Positions 26,299-34,901 of a stretch of DNA of 64,000 nt are shown here, piece by piece (the stretch's first letter is position 1; every line of letters starts with the position of its first letter). The stretch lies in NCBI RefSeq assembly GCF_036421915.1, contig NZ_JAZGOM010000007.1. One strand, 5' to 3'. The notes beneath the pieces were generated by a model. That model had not been told where the DNA came from, made no database searches, and was given only the letters and a program-made list of their open reading frames with translations. Both the position numbers and the translations under genes were made by a program. The DNA comes from Georgenia_A wangjunii. Lineage in GTDB: Bacteria > Actinomycetota > Actinomycetes > Actinomycetales > Actinomycetaceae.

Positions 26299-27945
26299 AT
26301 GGCCGAGCCAGGGATGGGCGCCTACGCGCAGGACCGCGCGCGTGAGCTCGAGCAGCAGGCGATCAGCCTCGCCGCGAAGAACGAGCGGCTCGCGACGGCC
26401 CTGAGCGCCGCCAAGGCGGAGCTCGTCAAGATGCAGGAGCAGCTCGAGGCGATGACCCGCCCCCCGAGCAGCTACGCCCTCTTCCTCGCCGCCCACCCCG
26501 GCGAGCGCGAGGCGGACGTGCTCCACACCGGGCGCAAGCTCCGCGTCGCCGTCGCGCCGTCGGTGCCGCTCGGGGCGCTGCGCCCGGGCCAGGAGGTCCA
26601 CCTCAACGAGGCGCTCGTCCTCGTGCGCGGCGCCGGCTACGAGCGCACGGGCGAGCTCGTCGCCGTCAAGGAGGTCGTCGACGACGACCGCGTCCTCGTC
26701 GTCGCCCGCTCCGACGACGAGCGCGTCCTGCGCCTCGCCGGCCCGCTCACCCAGGCCCCCGTCCGGGTGGGGGACACCCTCATGGCGGACCTGCGCACCG
26801 GTTTCGCCTTCGAGCAGGTCGAGCGGGCGGAGGTGGCCGAGCTCCTCCTCGAGGAGGTGCCAGACGTCGCCTACGCCGACATCGGCGGCCTCGGCCCCCA
26901 GATCGAGCAGATCCGCGACGCCGTCGAGCTGCCCTTCCTCCACCCCGAGCTCTACCGCGAGCACGGCCTCAAGCCGCCCAAGGGCGTCCTGCTCTACGGC
27001 CCTCCCGGGTGCGGCAAGACGCTCATCGCCAAGGCGGTCGCGACGTCGTTGGCCATCTCCGCCGCGGGCGAGGACGTGCCCGCCGGGCGGGCGCGCAGCT
27101 ACTTCCTCAACATCAAGGGCCCCGAGCTCCTCAACAAGTACGTCGGGGAGACCGAGCGGCAGATCCGCGTCATCTTCGCCCGGGCGCGCGAGAAGGCCTC
27201 CCAGGGCATCCCCGTCGTCGTCTTCTTCGACGAGATGGACTCCCTCTTCCGCACGCGCGGGACCGGGCTGTCGAGCGACGTCGAGACCACGGTCGTCCCC
27301 CAGCTCCTCAGCGAGATCGACGGCGTCGAGCGGCTCGACAACGTCATCGTCATCGGGGCCTCCAACCGCGAGGACATGATCGACCCGGCCATCCTGCGGC
27401 CCGGCCGCCTCGACGTGAAGATCAAGATCGAGCGCCCGGACGCGGCCGGCGCCGAGGAGATCGTCGCCAAGTACCTCACCGCGGACCTGCCCATCCATCC
27501 GGACGAGCTCGCCGCCCACGGCGGGGACGCCGAGGCGGCGGTGGCCGCCATGACCGGGCGCGTCGTGGCGCGCCTGTACGCCACGGGGCCGGAGAACGAG
27601 TTCCTCGAGGTCACCTACGCCGGCGGCGACAAGGAGGTCCTCTACGTCAAGGACTTCGCCTCGGGCGCGATGATGGAGAACATCGTCGACCGGGCGAAGA
27701 AGGCCGCCATCAAGGACCTCATCGCCACCGGCGTGCGCGGCCTGCGGACCGAGCACCTCCTCGCCGCGTGCGCCGCCGAGATCCGTGAGAACGAGGACCT
27801 GCCGAGCACGACGAACCCCGACGACTGGGCGCGCGTCGCGGGCAAGAAGGGCGAGCGCATCGTCTTCCTGCGCACCCTCGGCTCCGCGCGCGGGCCGGGC
27901 GAGGAGCCCCGCGCCGTCGAGACGGCCGACGCGCACTACCTGTAG
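26299..27945 (+). CDS. arc: Proteasome-type AAA ATPase ARC (Mpa)
   Basis: 548 residues. An N-terminal coiled coil (residues about 8-50) is followed by an OB region (about 55-190) and one AAA module: Walker A GPPGCGKT (about 234-241), pore loop KGPELLNKYVG (about 273-283), Walker B VVFFDEMDSLF (about 307-317) and the arginine-finger region RPGRLD. ARC/Mpa recognises Pup through its coiled coils and unfolds pupylated proteins. The chain ends in HYL, keeping the penultimate Tyr that in Mycobacterium Mpa (ending QYL) docks into the 20S proteasome. No prcA or prcB is in this cluster. It lies 34 bp before dop, with a GA-rich ribosome binding region. Confidence 0.96.
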   Translation: MAEPGMGAYAQDRARELEQQAISLAAKNERLATALSAAKAELVKMQEQLEAMTRPPSSYALFLAAHPGEREADVLHTGRKLRVAVAPSVPLGALRPGQEVHLNEALVLVRGAGYERTGELVAVKEVVDDDRVLVVARSDDERVLRLAGPLTQAPVRVGDTLMADLRTGFAFEQVERAEVAELLLEEVPDVAYADIGGLGPQIEQIRDAVELPFLHPELYREHGLKPPKGVLLYGPPGCGKTLIAKAVATSLAISAAGEDVPAGRARSYFLNIKGPELLNKYVGETERQIRVIFARAREKASQGIPVVVFFDEMDSLFRTRGTGLSSDVETTVVPQLLSEIDGVERLDNVIVIGASNREDMIDPAILRPGRLDVKIKIERPDAAGAEEIVAKYLTADLPIHPDELAAHGGDAEAAVAAMTGRVVARLYATGPENEFLEVTYAGGDKEVLYVKDFASGAMMENIVDRAKKAAIKDLIATGVRGLRTEHLLAACAAEIRENEDLPSTTNPDDWARVAGKKGERIVFLRTLGSARGPGEEPRAVETADAHYL

Positions 27946-27979
27946 GGCCGGCGGGGGAGCGAGGGAGGGAAGGGCGAGC

Positions 27980-29575
27980 ATGAGCGTGCGCCGCACGATG
28001 GGCATCGAGACCGAGTACGGGGTCCTCGCCCCCGGCGACCCCGGCGCCAACCCCATGGCGCTCTCCGCGCACGTCGTCGCCGCCTACGCCGCGACCCGGC
28101 CCGCCGGGCAGACCGCCCGCTGGGACTACGAGGGGGAGGACCCCCTCGCCGACGCCCGCGGCTTCCGCCTCGACCGCGCCGCCGCGGACCCGAGCCAGCT
28201 CACCGACTCCGTCGCGGAACGGCTCGCGCCCCTGGGCCCCCTCGAGCGCCGGCGCCCGGACCCCCGCGAGCGGGTGGGCGCCTCGAACGTCGTCCTCACC
28301 AACGGTGCACGGCTCTACGTCGACCACGCCCACCCGGAGTACTCGAGCCCCGAGGTGCGCGGCCCCCTCGACGTCGTGCGCTGGGACCGCGCCGGCGAGG
28401 AGGTCATGCGCACCGCCGCCCGCGCGCTCGCGGCCGAGCCGGCGATGCCCGACGTCGCGCTGTACAAGAACAACGTCGACGGCAAGGGTCAGTCCTACGG
28501 CACCCACGAGAACTACCTCATGGACCGTGACGTGCCGTTCGGGGACGTGGCCCGCTACCTCACGCCGTTCCTCGTCACCCGGCAGGTCTTCTGCGGCGCC
28601 GGCCGCGTCGGCCTCGGCCAGCGCAGCGAGCGGCCCGGCTTCCAGATCTCCCAGCGCGCCGACTACCTCGAGGCCGAGGTGGGTCTCGAGACGACGTTCA
28701 ACCGGCCGATCGTCAACACCCGCGACGAGCCGCACGCCGACGCCGCGCGCTACCGGCGCCTCCACGTCATCGCCGGGGACGCCAACCTCCTCGAGGTCTC
28801 CACGTTCCTCAAGGTGGGGACCACCGCGCTCGTCCTGTGGCTCCTCGAGCAGGGCCAGGTGCCGCTCGCGCTCGACACCCTCGCGCTCGCCGACCCCGTG
28901 GGCGAGGTCCACGCCGTCAGCCACGACCCGAGCCTCACACGCACCCTCACCCTCGCCGACGGGCGGGAGCTGACCGCCCTGGAGATCCAGGGCATCTACC
29001 TCGAGGTCGTCACCGAGGCGCTCGAGGCGGCCGGGGACGTCGACACCGAGACGCGCGCCGTCCTCGACCGGTGGAGCTCCGTCCTCACCCGCCTCGCGAG
29101 CGACCCCGCCTCGTGCGCGGCCGAGGTCGAGTGGGTGGCCAAGCTGCGCCTCCTCGAGGGGATGCGCCGCCGGGACGGCATCGCATGGGACCACCCGCGT
29201 CTCGCCGCGCTCGACCTCCAGTGGTCGGACGTGCGCCCCGAGCACAGCGTCTACGCCCGGCTCGTCGCGGCGGGTGCCGTCGAGCGCCTCGTTCCCGACG
29301 ACGACGTCGCCGCGTGCGTGGCCGCGCCGCCGGAGGACACCCGCGCCTGGCTGCGCGGGGAGTCGATCCGCCGCTACGGCACGGGGGTCGCCGCCGCGGG
29401 CTGGTCCTCGGTCGTGCTCGACGTCCCGGGCGCGCCGACGCTCACGCGCGTGCCCATGCCCGACCCGGCGTACGGGACCCGCGCGGCGATCGGCGGCGTC
29501 CTCGACGCGAGCGCCGACGTCGCCGCCCTGCGCGCCGCGCTCACGGGCGCTGGAGCGCCGGGGCAGCGGAACTAG
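27980..29575 (+). CDS. dop: Depupylase / Pup deamidase Dop
   Basis: 531 residues. MGIETEYGVLAPG (about 7-19) carries the metal-binding Glu, RLYVDHAHPEYSSPEV (about 112-127) the catalytic Asp and HPEYS signature, and NNVDGKGQSYGTHENYLM and NRPIVNTRDEPHAD further active-site residues. The segment WDYEGEDPLADARGFRL (about 47-63) is the Dop-specific loop absent from PafA. Dop converts the C-terminal Gln of Pup to Glu and removes Pup from substrates. It is slightly longer than the M. tuberculosis enzyme. The ATG at 27980 follows a GGAGGGA-like purine run. Confidence 0.96.
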   Translation: MSVRRTMGIETEYGVLAPGDPGANPMALSAHVVAAYAATRPAGQTARWDYEGEDPLADARGFRLDRAAADPSQLTDSVAERLAPLGPLERRRPDPRERVGASNVVLTNGARLYVDHAHPEYSSPEVRGPLDVVRWDRAGEEVMRTAARALAAEPAMPDVALYKNNVDGKGQSYGTHENYLMDRDVPFGDVARYLTPFLVTRQVFCGAGRVGLGQRSERPGFQISQRADYLEAEVGLETTFNRPIVNTRDEPHADAARYRRLHVIAGDANLLEVSTFLKVGTTALVLWLLEQGQVPLALDTLALADPVGEVHAVSHDPSLTRTLTLADGRELTALEIQGIYLEVVTEALEAAGDVDTETRAVLDRWSSVLTRLASDPASCAAEVEWVAKLRLLEGMRRRDGIAWDHPRLAALDLQWSDVRPEHSVYARLVAAGAVERLVPDDDVAACVAAPPEDTRAWLRGESIRRYGTGVAAAGWSSVVLDVPGAPTLTRVPMPDPAYGTRAAIGGVLDASADVAALRAALTGAGAPGQRN

Positions 29576-29603
29576 GATCGTCGCAGGCAACGAGGAGGCA
29601 GTC

Positions 29604-29798
29604 ATGGCACAGGAGCAGCAGCGCAGGGTCCGGCGCGAGGACGAGGAGCCGACCGCGCCGCCGGCACCGCTGCCCGGAGCGGCCGCGGCCCAGGGGCGCG
29701 AGCACGACGTCGACGCCCTCCTCGCCGACATCGACAGCGTCCTGGAGACGAACGCGGAGAGCTTCGTGCGCGGGTTCGTGCAGAAGGGCGGGCAGTGA
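29604..29798 (+). CDS. pup: Prokaryotic ubiquitin-like protein Pup
   Basis: 64 residues, the usual Pup size. It begins MAQEQQRR, has a disordered Pro/Ala-rich middle, a helix with DVDALLADIDSVLETNAESFV that binds ARC, and ends FVQKGGQ. The C-terminal Gly-Gly-Gln must be deamidated by Dop before PafA can ligate it to substrate lysines. A strong GAGGAGG ribosome binding site lies just upstream. The stop overlaps the pafA start in a GTGA, so Pup and its ligase are coupled. Confidence 0.97.
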   Translation: MAQEQQRRVRREDEEPTAPPAPLPGAAAAQGREHDVDALLADIDSVLETNAESFVRGFVQKGGQ

Positions 29799-31168
29799 GG
29801 CCCGCGCGGCGCATCGTCGGCATCGAGACCGAGTACGGCATCACCGTCTCCCCGAGCGAGGGTCACGCCCGGGTCAGCGCCGACGAGGCGGCGCGCTACC
29901 TCTTCCGCAAGGTCGTCGAGTGGGGCCGCTCCTCGAACGTCTTCCTGCGCAACGGCGCCCGGCTCTACCTCGACGTCGGCTCCCACCCGGAGTACGCGAC
30001 GGCCGAGTGCGACGACGTGCGCGAGGTCGTCATCCAGGACCGCGCCGGCGAGCGGATCCTCACCGAGCTCGCCGAGGAGGCGACGGAACGGCTCGCCGCC
30101 GACGGCCAGGGCGGCACCGTCCACCTCCTCAAGAACAACGTCGACTCCGCGGGAAACTCCTTCGGCTGCCACGAGAACTACCTCCTGCGCCGCCGCGGGG
30201 ACTTCCAGCGCACGGTCGCCGAGCTCGTGCCGTTCTTCGTCACCCGGCAGATCCTCACCGGGGCGGGCGCGGTGCGGACGACGCCGGGCGGCACGTCGTA
30301 CTGCTTCTCCACGCGCGCCGAGCACCTGTGGGAGGCGATGAGCTCGGCGACGACGCGCTCCCGCCCCATCATCAACTCCCGTGACGAGCCGCACGCCGAC
30401 GCCGACCTCTACCGGCGCCTCCACGTCATCGCCGGCGACTCCTCCGTGGCGGAGACGACGACGCTGCTCAAGCTGGGCATGACCGACCTCCTCCTCGGCC
30501 TCCTCGAGTCCGGCGCCCACGCCGAGGACCTCCTCCTCGCCGACCCGATGCGCTCCATCCGCGACGTCTCCCGCGACCTCACGGCGACGACGCCGCTCGA
30601 GCTCGCCTCCGGGCGGCGCATGAGCGCGCTCGAGATGCAGGAGTCCTACCTCGAGCGCGTCCAGGCCTACGTCGCCGACCTCGACCTCGACGCCACGCAG
30701 GAGAGGGTGCTCGAGCTGTGGGAGCGCGGGCTGCGCGCCCTGCGCACCGGCGACCACACGCTCATCGACACCGAGCTCGACTGGGCCGTCAAGAAGCGCC
30801 TGCTCGACCGGTACCGCGACGCGCACGGCCTCGGTCTCCACGACCCCCGCGTGAGCCGCCTCGTCCTCGCCTACCACGACATATCGCCCACGCACGGGCT
30901 CGCGACGACGATGGCCGAGCGCGGGCTCCTCGCCCGGGTGGCGACCCCCGAGGAGGTGACGGCGGCCGTCACGGTGCCGCCGCAGACGACCCGCGCCAAG
31001 CTCCGCGGGGACTTCGTCGCCGCCGCCCAGGACCGGCGCCGCGACCACACGGTCGACTGGGTCCACCTCAAGCTCAACGACGCCTCGCAGCGGACCGTGC
31101 TGTGCAAGGACCCGTTCGCCAGCACGGACGAGCGGGTCGACCGGCTCATCGCAGCGATGGGCGACTGA
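29795..31168 (+). CDS. pafA: Pup-protein ligase PafA
   Basis: 457 residues from a GTG at 29795. IVGIETEYGIT (about 6-16) holds the metal-binding Glu and RLYLDVGSHPEYATAEC (about 53-69) the catalytic Asp region; NNVDSAGNSFGCHENYLL and RPIINSRDEPHADAD complete the carboxylate-amine-ligase-like site. The Dop-type loop is absent. PafA activates the C-terminal Glu of Pup with ATP and attaches it to substrate lysines. In many actinobacteria prcB and prcA lie between pup and pafA; here the two genes overlap by four bases instead. Confidence 0.97.
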   Translation: MRPARRIVGIETEYGITVSPSEGHARVSADEAARYLFRKVVEWGRSSNVFLRNGARLYLDVGSHPEYATAECDDVREVVIQDRAGERILTELAEEATERLAADGQGGTVHLLKNNVDSAGNSFGCHENYLLRRRGDFQRTVAELVPFFVTRQILTGAGAVRTTPGGTSYCFSTRAEHLWEAMSSATTRSRPIINSRDEPHADADLYRRLHVIAGDSSVAETTTLLKLGMTDLLLGLLESGAHAEDLLLADPMRSIRDVSRDLTATTPLELASGRRMSALEMQESYLERVQAYVADLDLDATQERVLELWERGLRALRTGDHTLIDTELDWAVKKRLLDRYRDAHGLGLHDPRVSRLVLAYHDISPTHGLATTMAERGLLARVATPEEVTAAVTVPPQTTRAKLRGDFVAAAQDRRRDHTVDWVHLKLNDASQRTVLCKDPFASTDERVDRLIAAMGD

Positions 31169-31174
31169 CGCCGG

Positions 31175-32092
31175 ATGCGTAGAGTGCGAGACGTGCGTGC
31201 AACATTCACCCTCCTCATCGGCGCCCTGGCGCTCACGCTCGGACTCGTCGCCTGCGCCCCGGCCGACGAGGGGTCGGCCCCCGAGGAGACGCTGCCCCCC
31301 GTGACCGTCTCCGGCGAGTTCGGCCGAGCTCCCGTCGTCTCCTTCGAGGCCCCGCTCCCGCTCGAGGAGGCCGAGGTCGAGACGATCATCGAGGGCGAGG
31401 GCCGCGAGCTCGCGGCCGACGAGCCGGCGCTCCTCGCGCTCACCGCCTTCGACGGCACCGACGGCGAGGTGCTCGCCGACCGCGGCGCCGGGGAGGCGCG
31501 CACCCTCCTGCTCACCCCCGAGGACGTCGGGGAGGACCTCTACCCGGTCCTGCTCGGCGCGCGGGAGGCGAGCCGCCTCCTCCTCACCCAGCCCGTCAGC
31601 GCCGACGGGAGCGAGCGGATGCTCGTGCTCGTCATCGACGTCCTCAACACCCGCGCCGCAGGGGAGCCCGTCGAGCCGCGCGAGGACCTGCCCACCGTCG
31701 AGCTCGACGCCACGGGCGCCCCCACCATCGCGATCCCCGACGCCGACCCGCCGCCCACCCTCGAGGTGGCCACCCTCATCCGTGGGACCGGGCCGCAGGT
31801 ACGCCCCGGCCAGGACGTCACCGTGCAGTACCACGCCGTCGCCTGGCCCGGCGGAGAGGTCTACGACTCCACGTGGGCGGACGGCAAGGTTCCGCGCACG
31901 ATCCCCATCGCCGAGACGTTCCCCGGGCTGCGGGACGGGCTCGTCGACCAGGCCGTCGGCTCGCAGGTGCTCCTCGTCGTCCCGCCCGCGCTCGCGGCCG
32001 GCACGCAGACCCTCGTGCTCGTCGTCGACATCCTCGCGACGTCCGGCGAGGACGGCGAGGTCGTCGTCCCGAGCCCGGCCCGGACGGACTGA
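31175..32092 (+). CDS. FKBP-type peptidyl-prolyl isomerase lipoprotein
   Basis: 305 residues from the ATG at 31175; a GTG at 31193 is possible. A lipoprotein signal with lipobox LVAC (Cys about 27) is followed by one poorly conserved module (about 45-165) and an FKBP domain (about 190-295): VRPGQDVTVQYHAVAWPGGEVYDSTW, IPIAETFPGLRDGLVDQAVGSQVLLVVPP. In actinobacterial clusters such a gene commonly follows pafA. It probably assists folding outside the membrane. Whether the first module is a second, degenerate FKBP is inference. It lies 6 bp after pafA. Confidence 0.88.
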   Translation: MRRVRDVRATFTLLIGALALTLGLVACAPADEGSAPEETLPPVTVSGEFGRAPVVSFEAPLPLEEAEVETIIEGEGRELAADEPALLALTAFDGTDGEVLADRGAGEARTLLLTPEDVGEDLYPVLLGAREASRLLLTQPVSADGSERMLVLVIDVLNTRAAGEPVEPREDLPTVELDATGAPTIAIPDADPPPTLEVATLIRGTGPQVRPGQDVTVQYHAVAWPGGEVYDSTWADGKVPRTIPIAETFPGLRDGLVDQAVGSQVLLVVPPALAAGTQTLVLVVDILATSGEDGEVVVPSPARTD

Positions 32093-32197
32093 GCGAACGC
32101 CAGCCGCCTGAGCCGGCCGCCTGAGCCGATCACATGCGCGCCGCCGCCACGGCGGCGCGGCGCGTGTGGCGCCGGACGGCTGGCGCACCGGAGCGCG

Positions 32198-32411
32198 CCG
32201 TCGAGGCGTCCCGGGGCGCACGGGGCCGCGGACCGGGGCCGCGTAACTGAGGCCGTGCGGCCGGGCGCGCGCCGCTGAGGCGTGCCGGGACGCACGAGGC
32301 GCGGACCGGGCCTGGGGACCGGAGGCCGTGCGGCCGGGCGCGCGCCGCTGAGGGATGCCGGGACGCACGAGCTGCGGACCGGGGCCGGGGACCGGAGGCC
32401 GTGCGGCCGGG
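32198..32411. repeat. Tandem repeat, 73-bp unit, about three copies
   Basis: Near-identical units start at 32249, 32322 and 32395 (partial), and a degenerate copy covers about 32198-32248. It ends against the stop codon of the P-loop kinase gene and follows the convergent FKBP gene. The rest of 32093-32197 is GC-rich with short CCGCCTGAGCC duplications and no gene. Confidence 0.8.
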
Positions 32412-32960
32412 TCAGGTCGGGACGACGAGATCGGCCGCGGTGCGGGCGTCGCGCTCGGCGAGGAGCTCCTCCTCCTGGCGCGCCCACGTCTCCCAGTGGG
32501 CGGACCAGTCGTACCCGTCCCGCCCGCCAACCCGCCGGCGACGCAGGTCCGCGGGGGCCTCCACCCACACGAGGGCGTCGAGGTAGGGCGCGCAGGGCGC
32601 CGCCCCGGCCCCGCAGCCCTCGAGGACGAGGAGCGGTGGCACGGGCACGACGACCTCCTCGCCGAGGACGCCCGCGTGCCAGTCGTAACGGCGGTAGCGG
32701 CCGGGCTCCCCGCGGCGAAGGGGCGCGAGCACGCCGTCGGCGACCGCCTCGACCCCGGCGCGCAGCCCGTCCCAGCCGCGGTAGGCGTCCTCGAGCGCGA
32801 GGACGCGCGCCTGCGGGACGGCTCGGACGAGCGCGGCGGCGAGGTCGGTCTTGCCCGCACCCGAGCGGCCGTCGATCCCGAGGACGAGAGGCCGCCCGCC
32901 GTCGTCGGGGAGGGATCGGAGCAGCGCCAGGACACGCTCGACGGTCTCCACCCGCCGCAC
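32412..32960 (-). CDS. Uridine-kinase-like P-loop protein
   Basis: 182 residues from a GTG at 32960 (a second GTG at 32951 is also in frame). The Walker A is GIDGRSGAGKTDLA (about residues 23-36), followed by LALEDAYRGWDGLRAGVE (about 50-67) with a conserved Asp/Tyr pair, LLVLEGCGAG (about 103-112) as a Walker-B-like strand, and an Arg-rich lid (LRRRRVGGRDGYDW). This is the Udk/PRK-like fold; the substrate may be a nucleoside or pantothenate-like molecule, which cannot be decided. Codons are typical of the region. The gene is isolated between repeat-rich spacers. Confidence 0.78.
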   Translation of the reverse strand: MRRVETVERVLALLRSLPDDGGRPLVLGIDGRSGAGKTDLAAALVRAVPQARVLALEDAYRGWDGLRAGVEAVADGVLAPLRRGEPGRYRRYDWHAGVLGEEVVVPVPPLLVLEGCGAGAAPCAPYLDALVWVEAPADLRRRRVGGRDGYDWSAHWETWARQEEELLAERDARTAADLVVPT

Positions 32961-33336
32961 GTTACCCGCCGCGCCGGCGCCCCGGTGGTCCCGTGCACCT
33001 CCGGTCCCGCTGTTCCGGCGCCCCGGTGGTCCCGCCGCTCGGGCGCGCGGGCCGTAGCGCAGCTCGGGCGGGCCGGCGGTCCGCCGCTCCGTGCGCCGGG
33101 GGCCGCCGCTTCGTGCGCCTCGACACGCTCCGTGCCTGTGGTCTACCAGGGGCACAGAGCGTGTCGAGGCGCACGGCTGGTCGCAGGCCCGAGGGGACGG
33201 GGCGGCGCCCGCCGCAGCCCCAGCGGGACGGGGCGGCGCCCGCCGGCGCCCGAGGTGCGGACCGGACAGCGGCCGCCGGGGGGCAGGCGTGACGATGAGA
33301 TCATCGGACGGACGCATGAACGAGAGGCGGTCTGAG
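32961..33336. other. Repeat-rich intergenic region upstream of hisF
   Basis: No convincing gene. It holds a 19-bp direct repeat (copies near 32976 and 33015), a long palindrome at 33113-33174 listed separately, and a 20-bp GC-rich direct repeat (copies near 33193 and 33225). Any hisF promoter must lie here or within the short start-proximal stretch after 33250; none is clear. Confidence 0.6.
33113..33174. repeat. Long palindrome with 18-bp perfect arms
   Basis: Arms 33113-33130 and 33157-33174 are exact reverse complements. The 26-bp interior adds further pairing (GTGCC with GGCAC, and TGGT with ACCA around a 2-bp loop). In size and build it resembles the palindrome at 17212-17268, though the sequence differs. 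Confidence 0.75.
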
Positions 33337-34107
33337 ATGAGCGTGGCCGTACGGGTCATCCCGTGCCTGGACGTCGACGGCGGGCGCGTGGTCAAGGGCG
33401 TGAAGTTCGCCGACCTCCGCGACGCGGGCGACCCCGTCGAGCTCGCGCGCCGCTACGACGCCGAGGGCGCCGACGAGATCACGTTCCTCGACGTCTCGGC
33501 CTCGACGGACGGCCGCGCGACGACGCTCGACGTCGTCGCCCGCACCGCCGAGCAGGTCTTCGTTCCCCTCACCGTCGGTGGCGGGGTGCGCTCCGTGGCC
33601 GACGTCGACACGCTCCTGCGCGCCGGTGCGGACAAGGTCGGCGTCAACACCGCGGCCGTCGCCCGGCCCGAGCTCATCGACGAGATCACCCAGCGCTTCG
33701 GCAACCAGGTGCTCGTCCTCTCGGTCGACGCCCGGCGCACCTTCCCGGGCACCGAGACGCCCTCGGGCTACGAGGTGACGACGCACGGCGGGCGCCGCGG
33801 CACGGGCATCGATGCCGTCGCGTGGGCCGTCCAGGCCGCCGAGCGCGGGGTCGGGGAGATCCTCCTCAACTCCATCGACGCCGACGGCACGACGAGCGGC
33901 TTCGACCTCGCGATGCTCGCCGACGTCCGGCGCGAGGTCCGCGTCCCGCTCATCGCCTCCGGCGGCGCGGGGGAGCCGGCCCACTTCACCCAGGCGGCGC
34001 AGGCGGGGGCGAACGCCGTCCTCGCGGCGAGCGTCTTCCACTTCGGCACGCTGACGATCGGTGAGGTCAAGGCGGACATGCGCGCCGCCGGCATCCCGGT
34101 GCGCTGA
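33337..34107 (+). CDS. hisF: Imidazole glycerol phosphate synthase subunit HisF
   Basis: 256 residues. A (beta/alpha)8 barrel with VRVIPCLDVDGGRVVKGVKF (residues 5-24, catalytic Asp in CLDV), LTVGGGVRSVADV (about 80-92), VLSVDARR with the second catalytic Asp (about 128-135) and SGGAGEPAHF near the second phosphate site. HisF makes IGP and AICAR from PRFAR using ammonia from HisH. hisH is not in the window. The ATG at 33337 follows GAGGCGG with a suitable spacing. hisI lies 6 kb downstream, separated by unrelated genes. Confidence 0.97.
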   Translation: MSVAVRVIPCLDVDGGRVVKGVKFADLRDAGDPVELARRYDAEGADEITFLDVSASTDGRATTLDVVARTAEQVFVPLTVGGGVRSVADVDTLLRAGADKVGVNTAAVARPELIDEITQRFGNQVLVLSVDARRTFPGTETPSGYEVTTHGGRRGTGIDAVAWAVQAAERGVGEILLNSIDADGTTSGFDLAMLADVRREVRVPLIASGGAGEPAHFTQAAQAGANAVLAASVFHFGTLTIGEVKADMRAAGIPVR

Positions 34108-34191
34108 GCGGGCCGCGCGTCATCCGGCCGCGCGCCGGCGCCCCCGGGTATGGCACGGTGTGACCTCGTCGGCGAGGAGAGGGAGGACCCC

Positions 34192-34842
34192 GTGTCCTGG
34201 AGCGAGGCAGAACGCCTGGAGGTCGTCGAGACCTTCCGCGAGGTGGGCCCGGACGCCCCGACGCTGTGCGAGGGGTGGCGCTCGCGGCACCTGCTCGCCC
34301 ACCTCGTCCTGCGCGAGCAGCGCCCGTGGGCCATGGTCGTCGACGGCGCCTCCCGCCGGGAGCCCGGCCAGGAGCCGGTCCTCGGCGCCACCGCCGAGAG
34401 CGCCGCCACCCCCGAGGGGTACGCCGCGCTGCTCGAGCGGTTCGCCGCCGGGCCGGGGCGCCTCAGCCCCGTCGGCTGGATGGGCGACCGCGCCAACCTC
34501 GTCGAGTACGTCGTCCACCACGAGGACGTGCGGCGCGCCGGGGACACCCCGGCGGAGCCCCGCGTGCTCGAGGCGCCGGTCGTGCGCGAGGTGTGGCGCC
34601 ACCTCACTCCCATGGCAAAGCTCGCCGCGCGGCGCAGCCCGGTCGGGGTCGTCCTCGTCGTGCCGGGTGGCCCCCGCGCCGTCGTGCGCCGGCGCCCTGA
34701 CGCCGTCGCGCTCACCGGTGACCCGGTCGAGCTCGCCCTCTACCTCATGGGGCGCACCGAGGTGGCCGAGGTCGAGTTCGACGGCCTGCCCGACGTCGTC
34801 GAGCGCTTCCGCGCGACCTTCGAGGGCGACTCCGCCGCCTGA
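34192..34842 (+). CDS. TIGR03085-type putative mycothiol-dependent / metal-binding protein (DinB-like)
   Basis: 216 residues from the GTG at 34192, chosen because GGGAGGA lies seven bases upstream. LCEGWRSRHLLAHLVLREQRP (about residues 25-45) gives a conserved His near the usual maleylpyruvate-isomerase-like site, and LVEYVVHHEDVRRA (about 102-115) gives the other two. The pattern fits the DinB/MDMPI superfamily branch named TIGR03085. Given mshC in the same genome a mycothiol-linked role is possible but unproven. Confidence 0.82.
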   Translation: MSWSEAERLEVVETFREVGPDAPTLCEGWRSRHLLAHLVLREQRPWAMVVDGASRREPGQEPVLGATAESAATPEGYAALLERFAAGPGRLSPVGWMGDRANLVEYVVHHEDVRRAGDTPAEPRVLEAPVVREVWRHLTPMAKLAARRSPVGVVLVVPGGPRAVVRRRPDAVALTGDPVELALYLMGRTEVAEVEFDGLPDVVERFRATFEGDSAA

Positions 34843-34901
34843 GCCGACCGGCACCCCGAGCACGGACCGGGGTCCGATCAGGGCGATACCCCATAGCCCG
34901 G

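Noticed and set aside
27719..32998. Very long open frame on the minus strand (over 1,700 codons) across the pupylation genes
   Set aside because: It is antisense to arc, dop, pup, pafA and the FKBP gene, which are certain. High GC removes stop codons, and the translation is compositionally biased with no domain.
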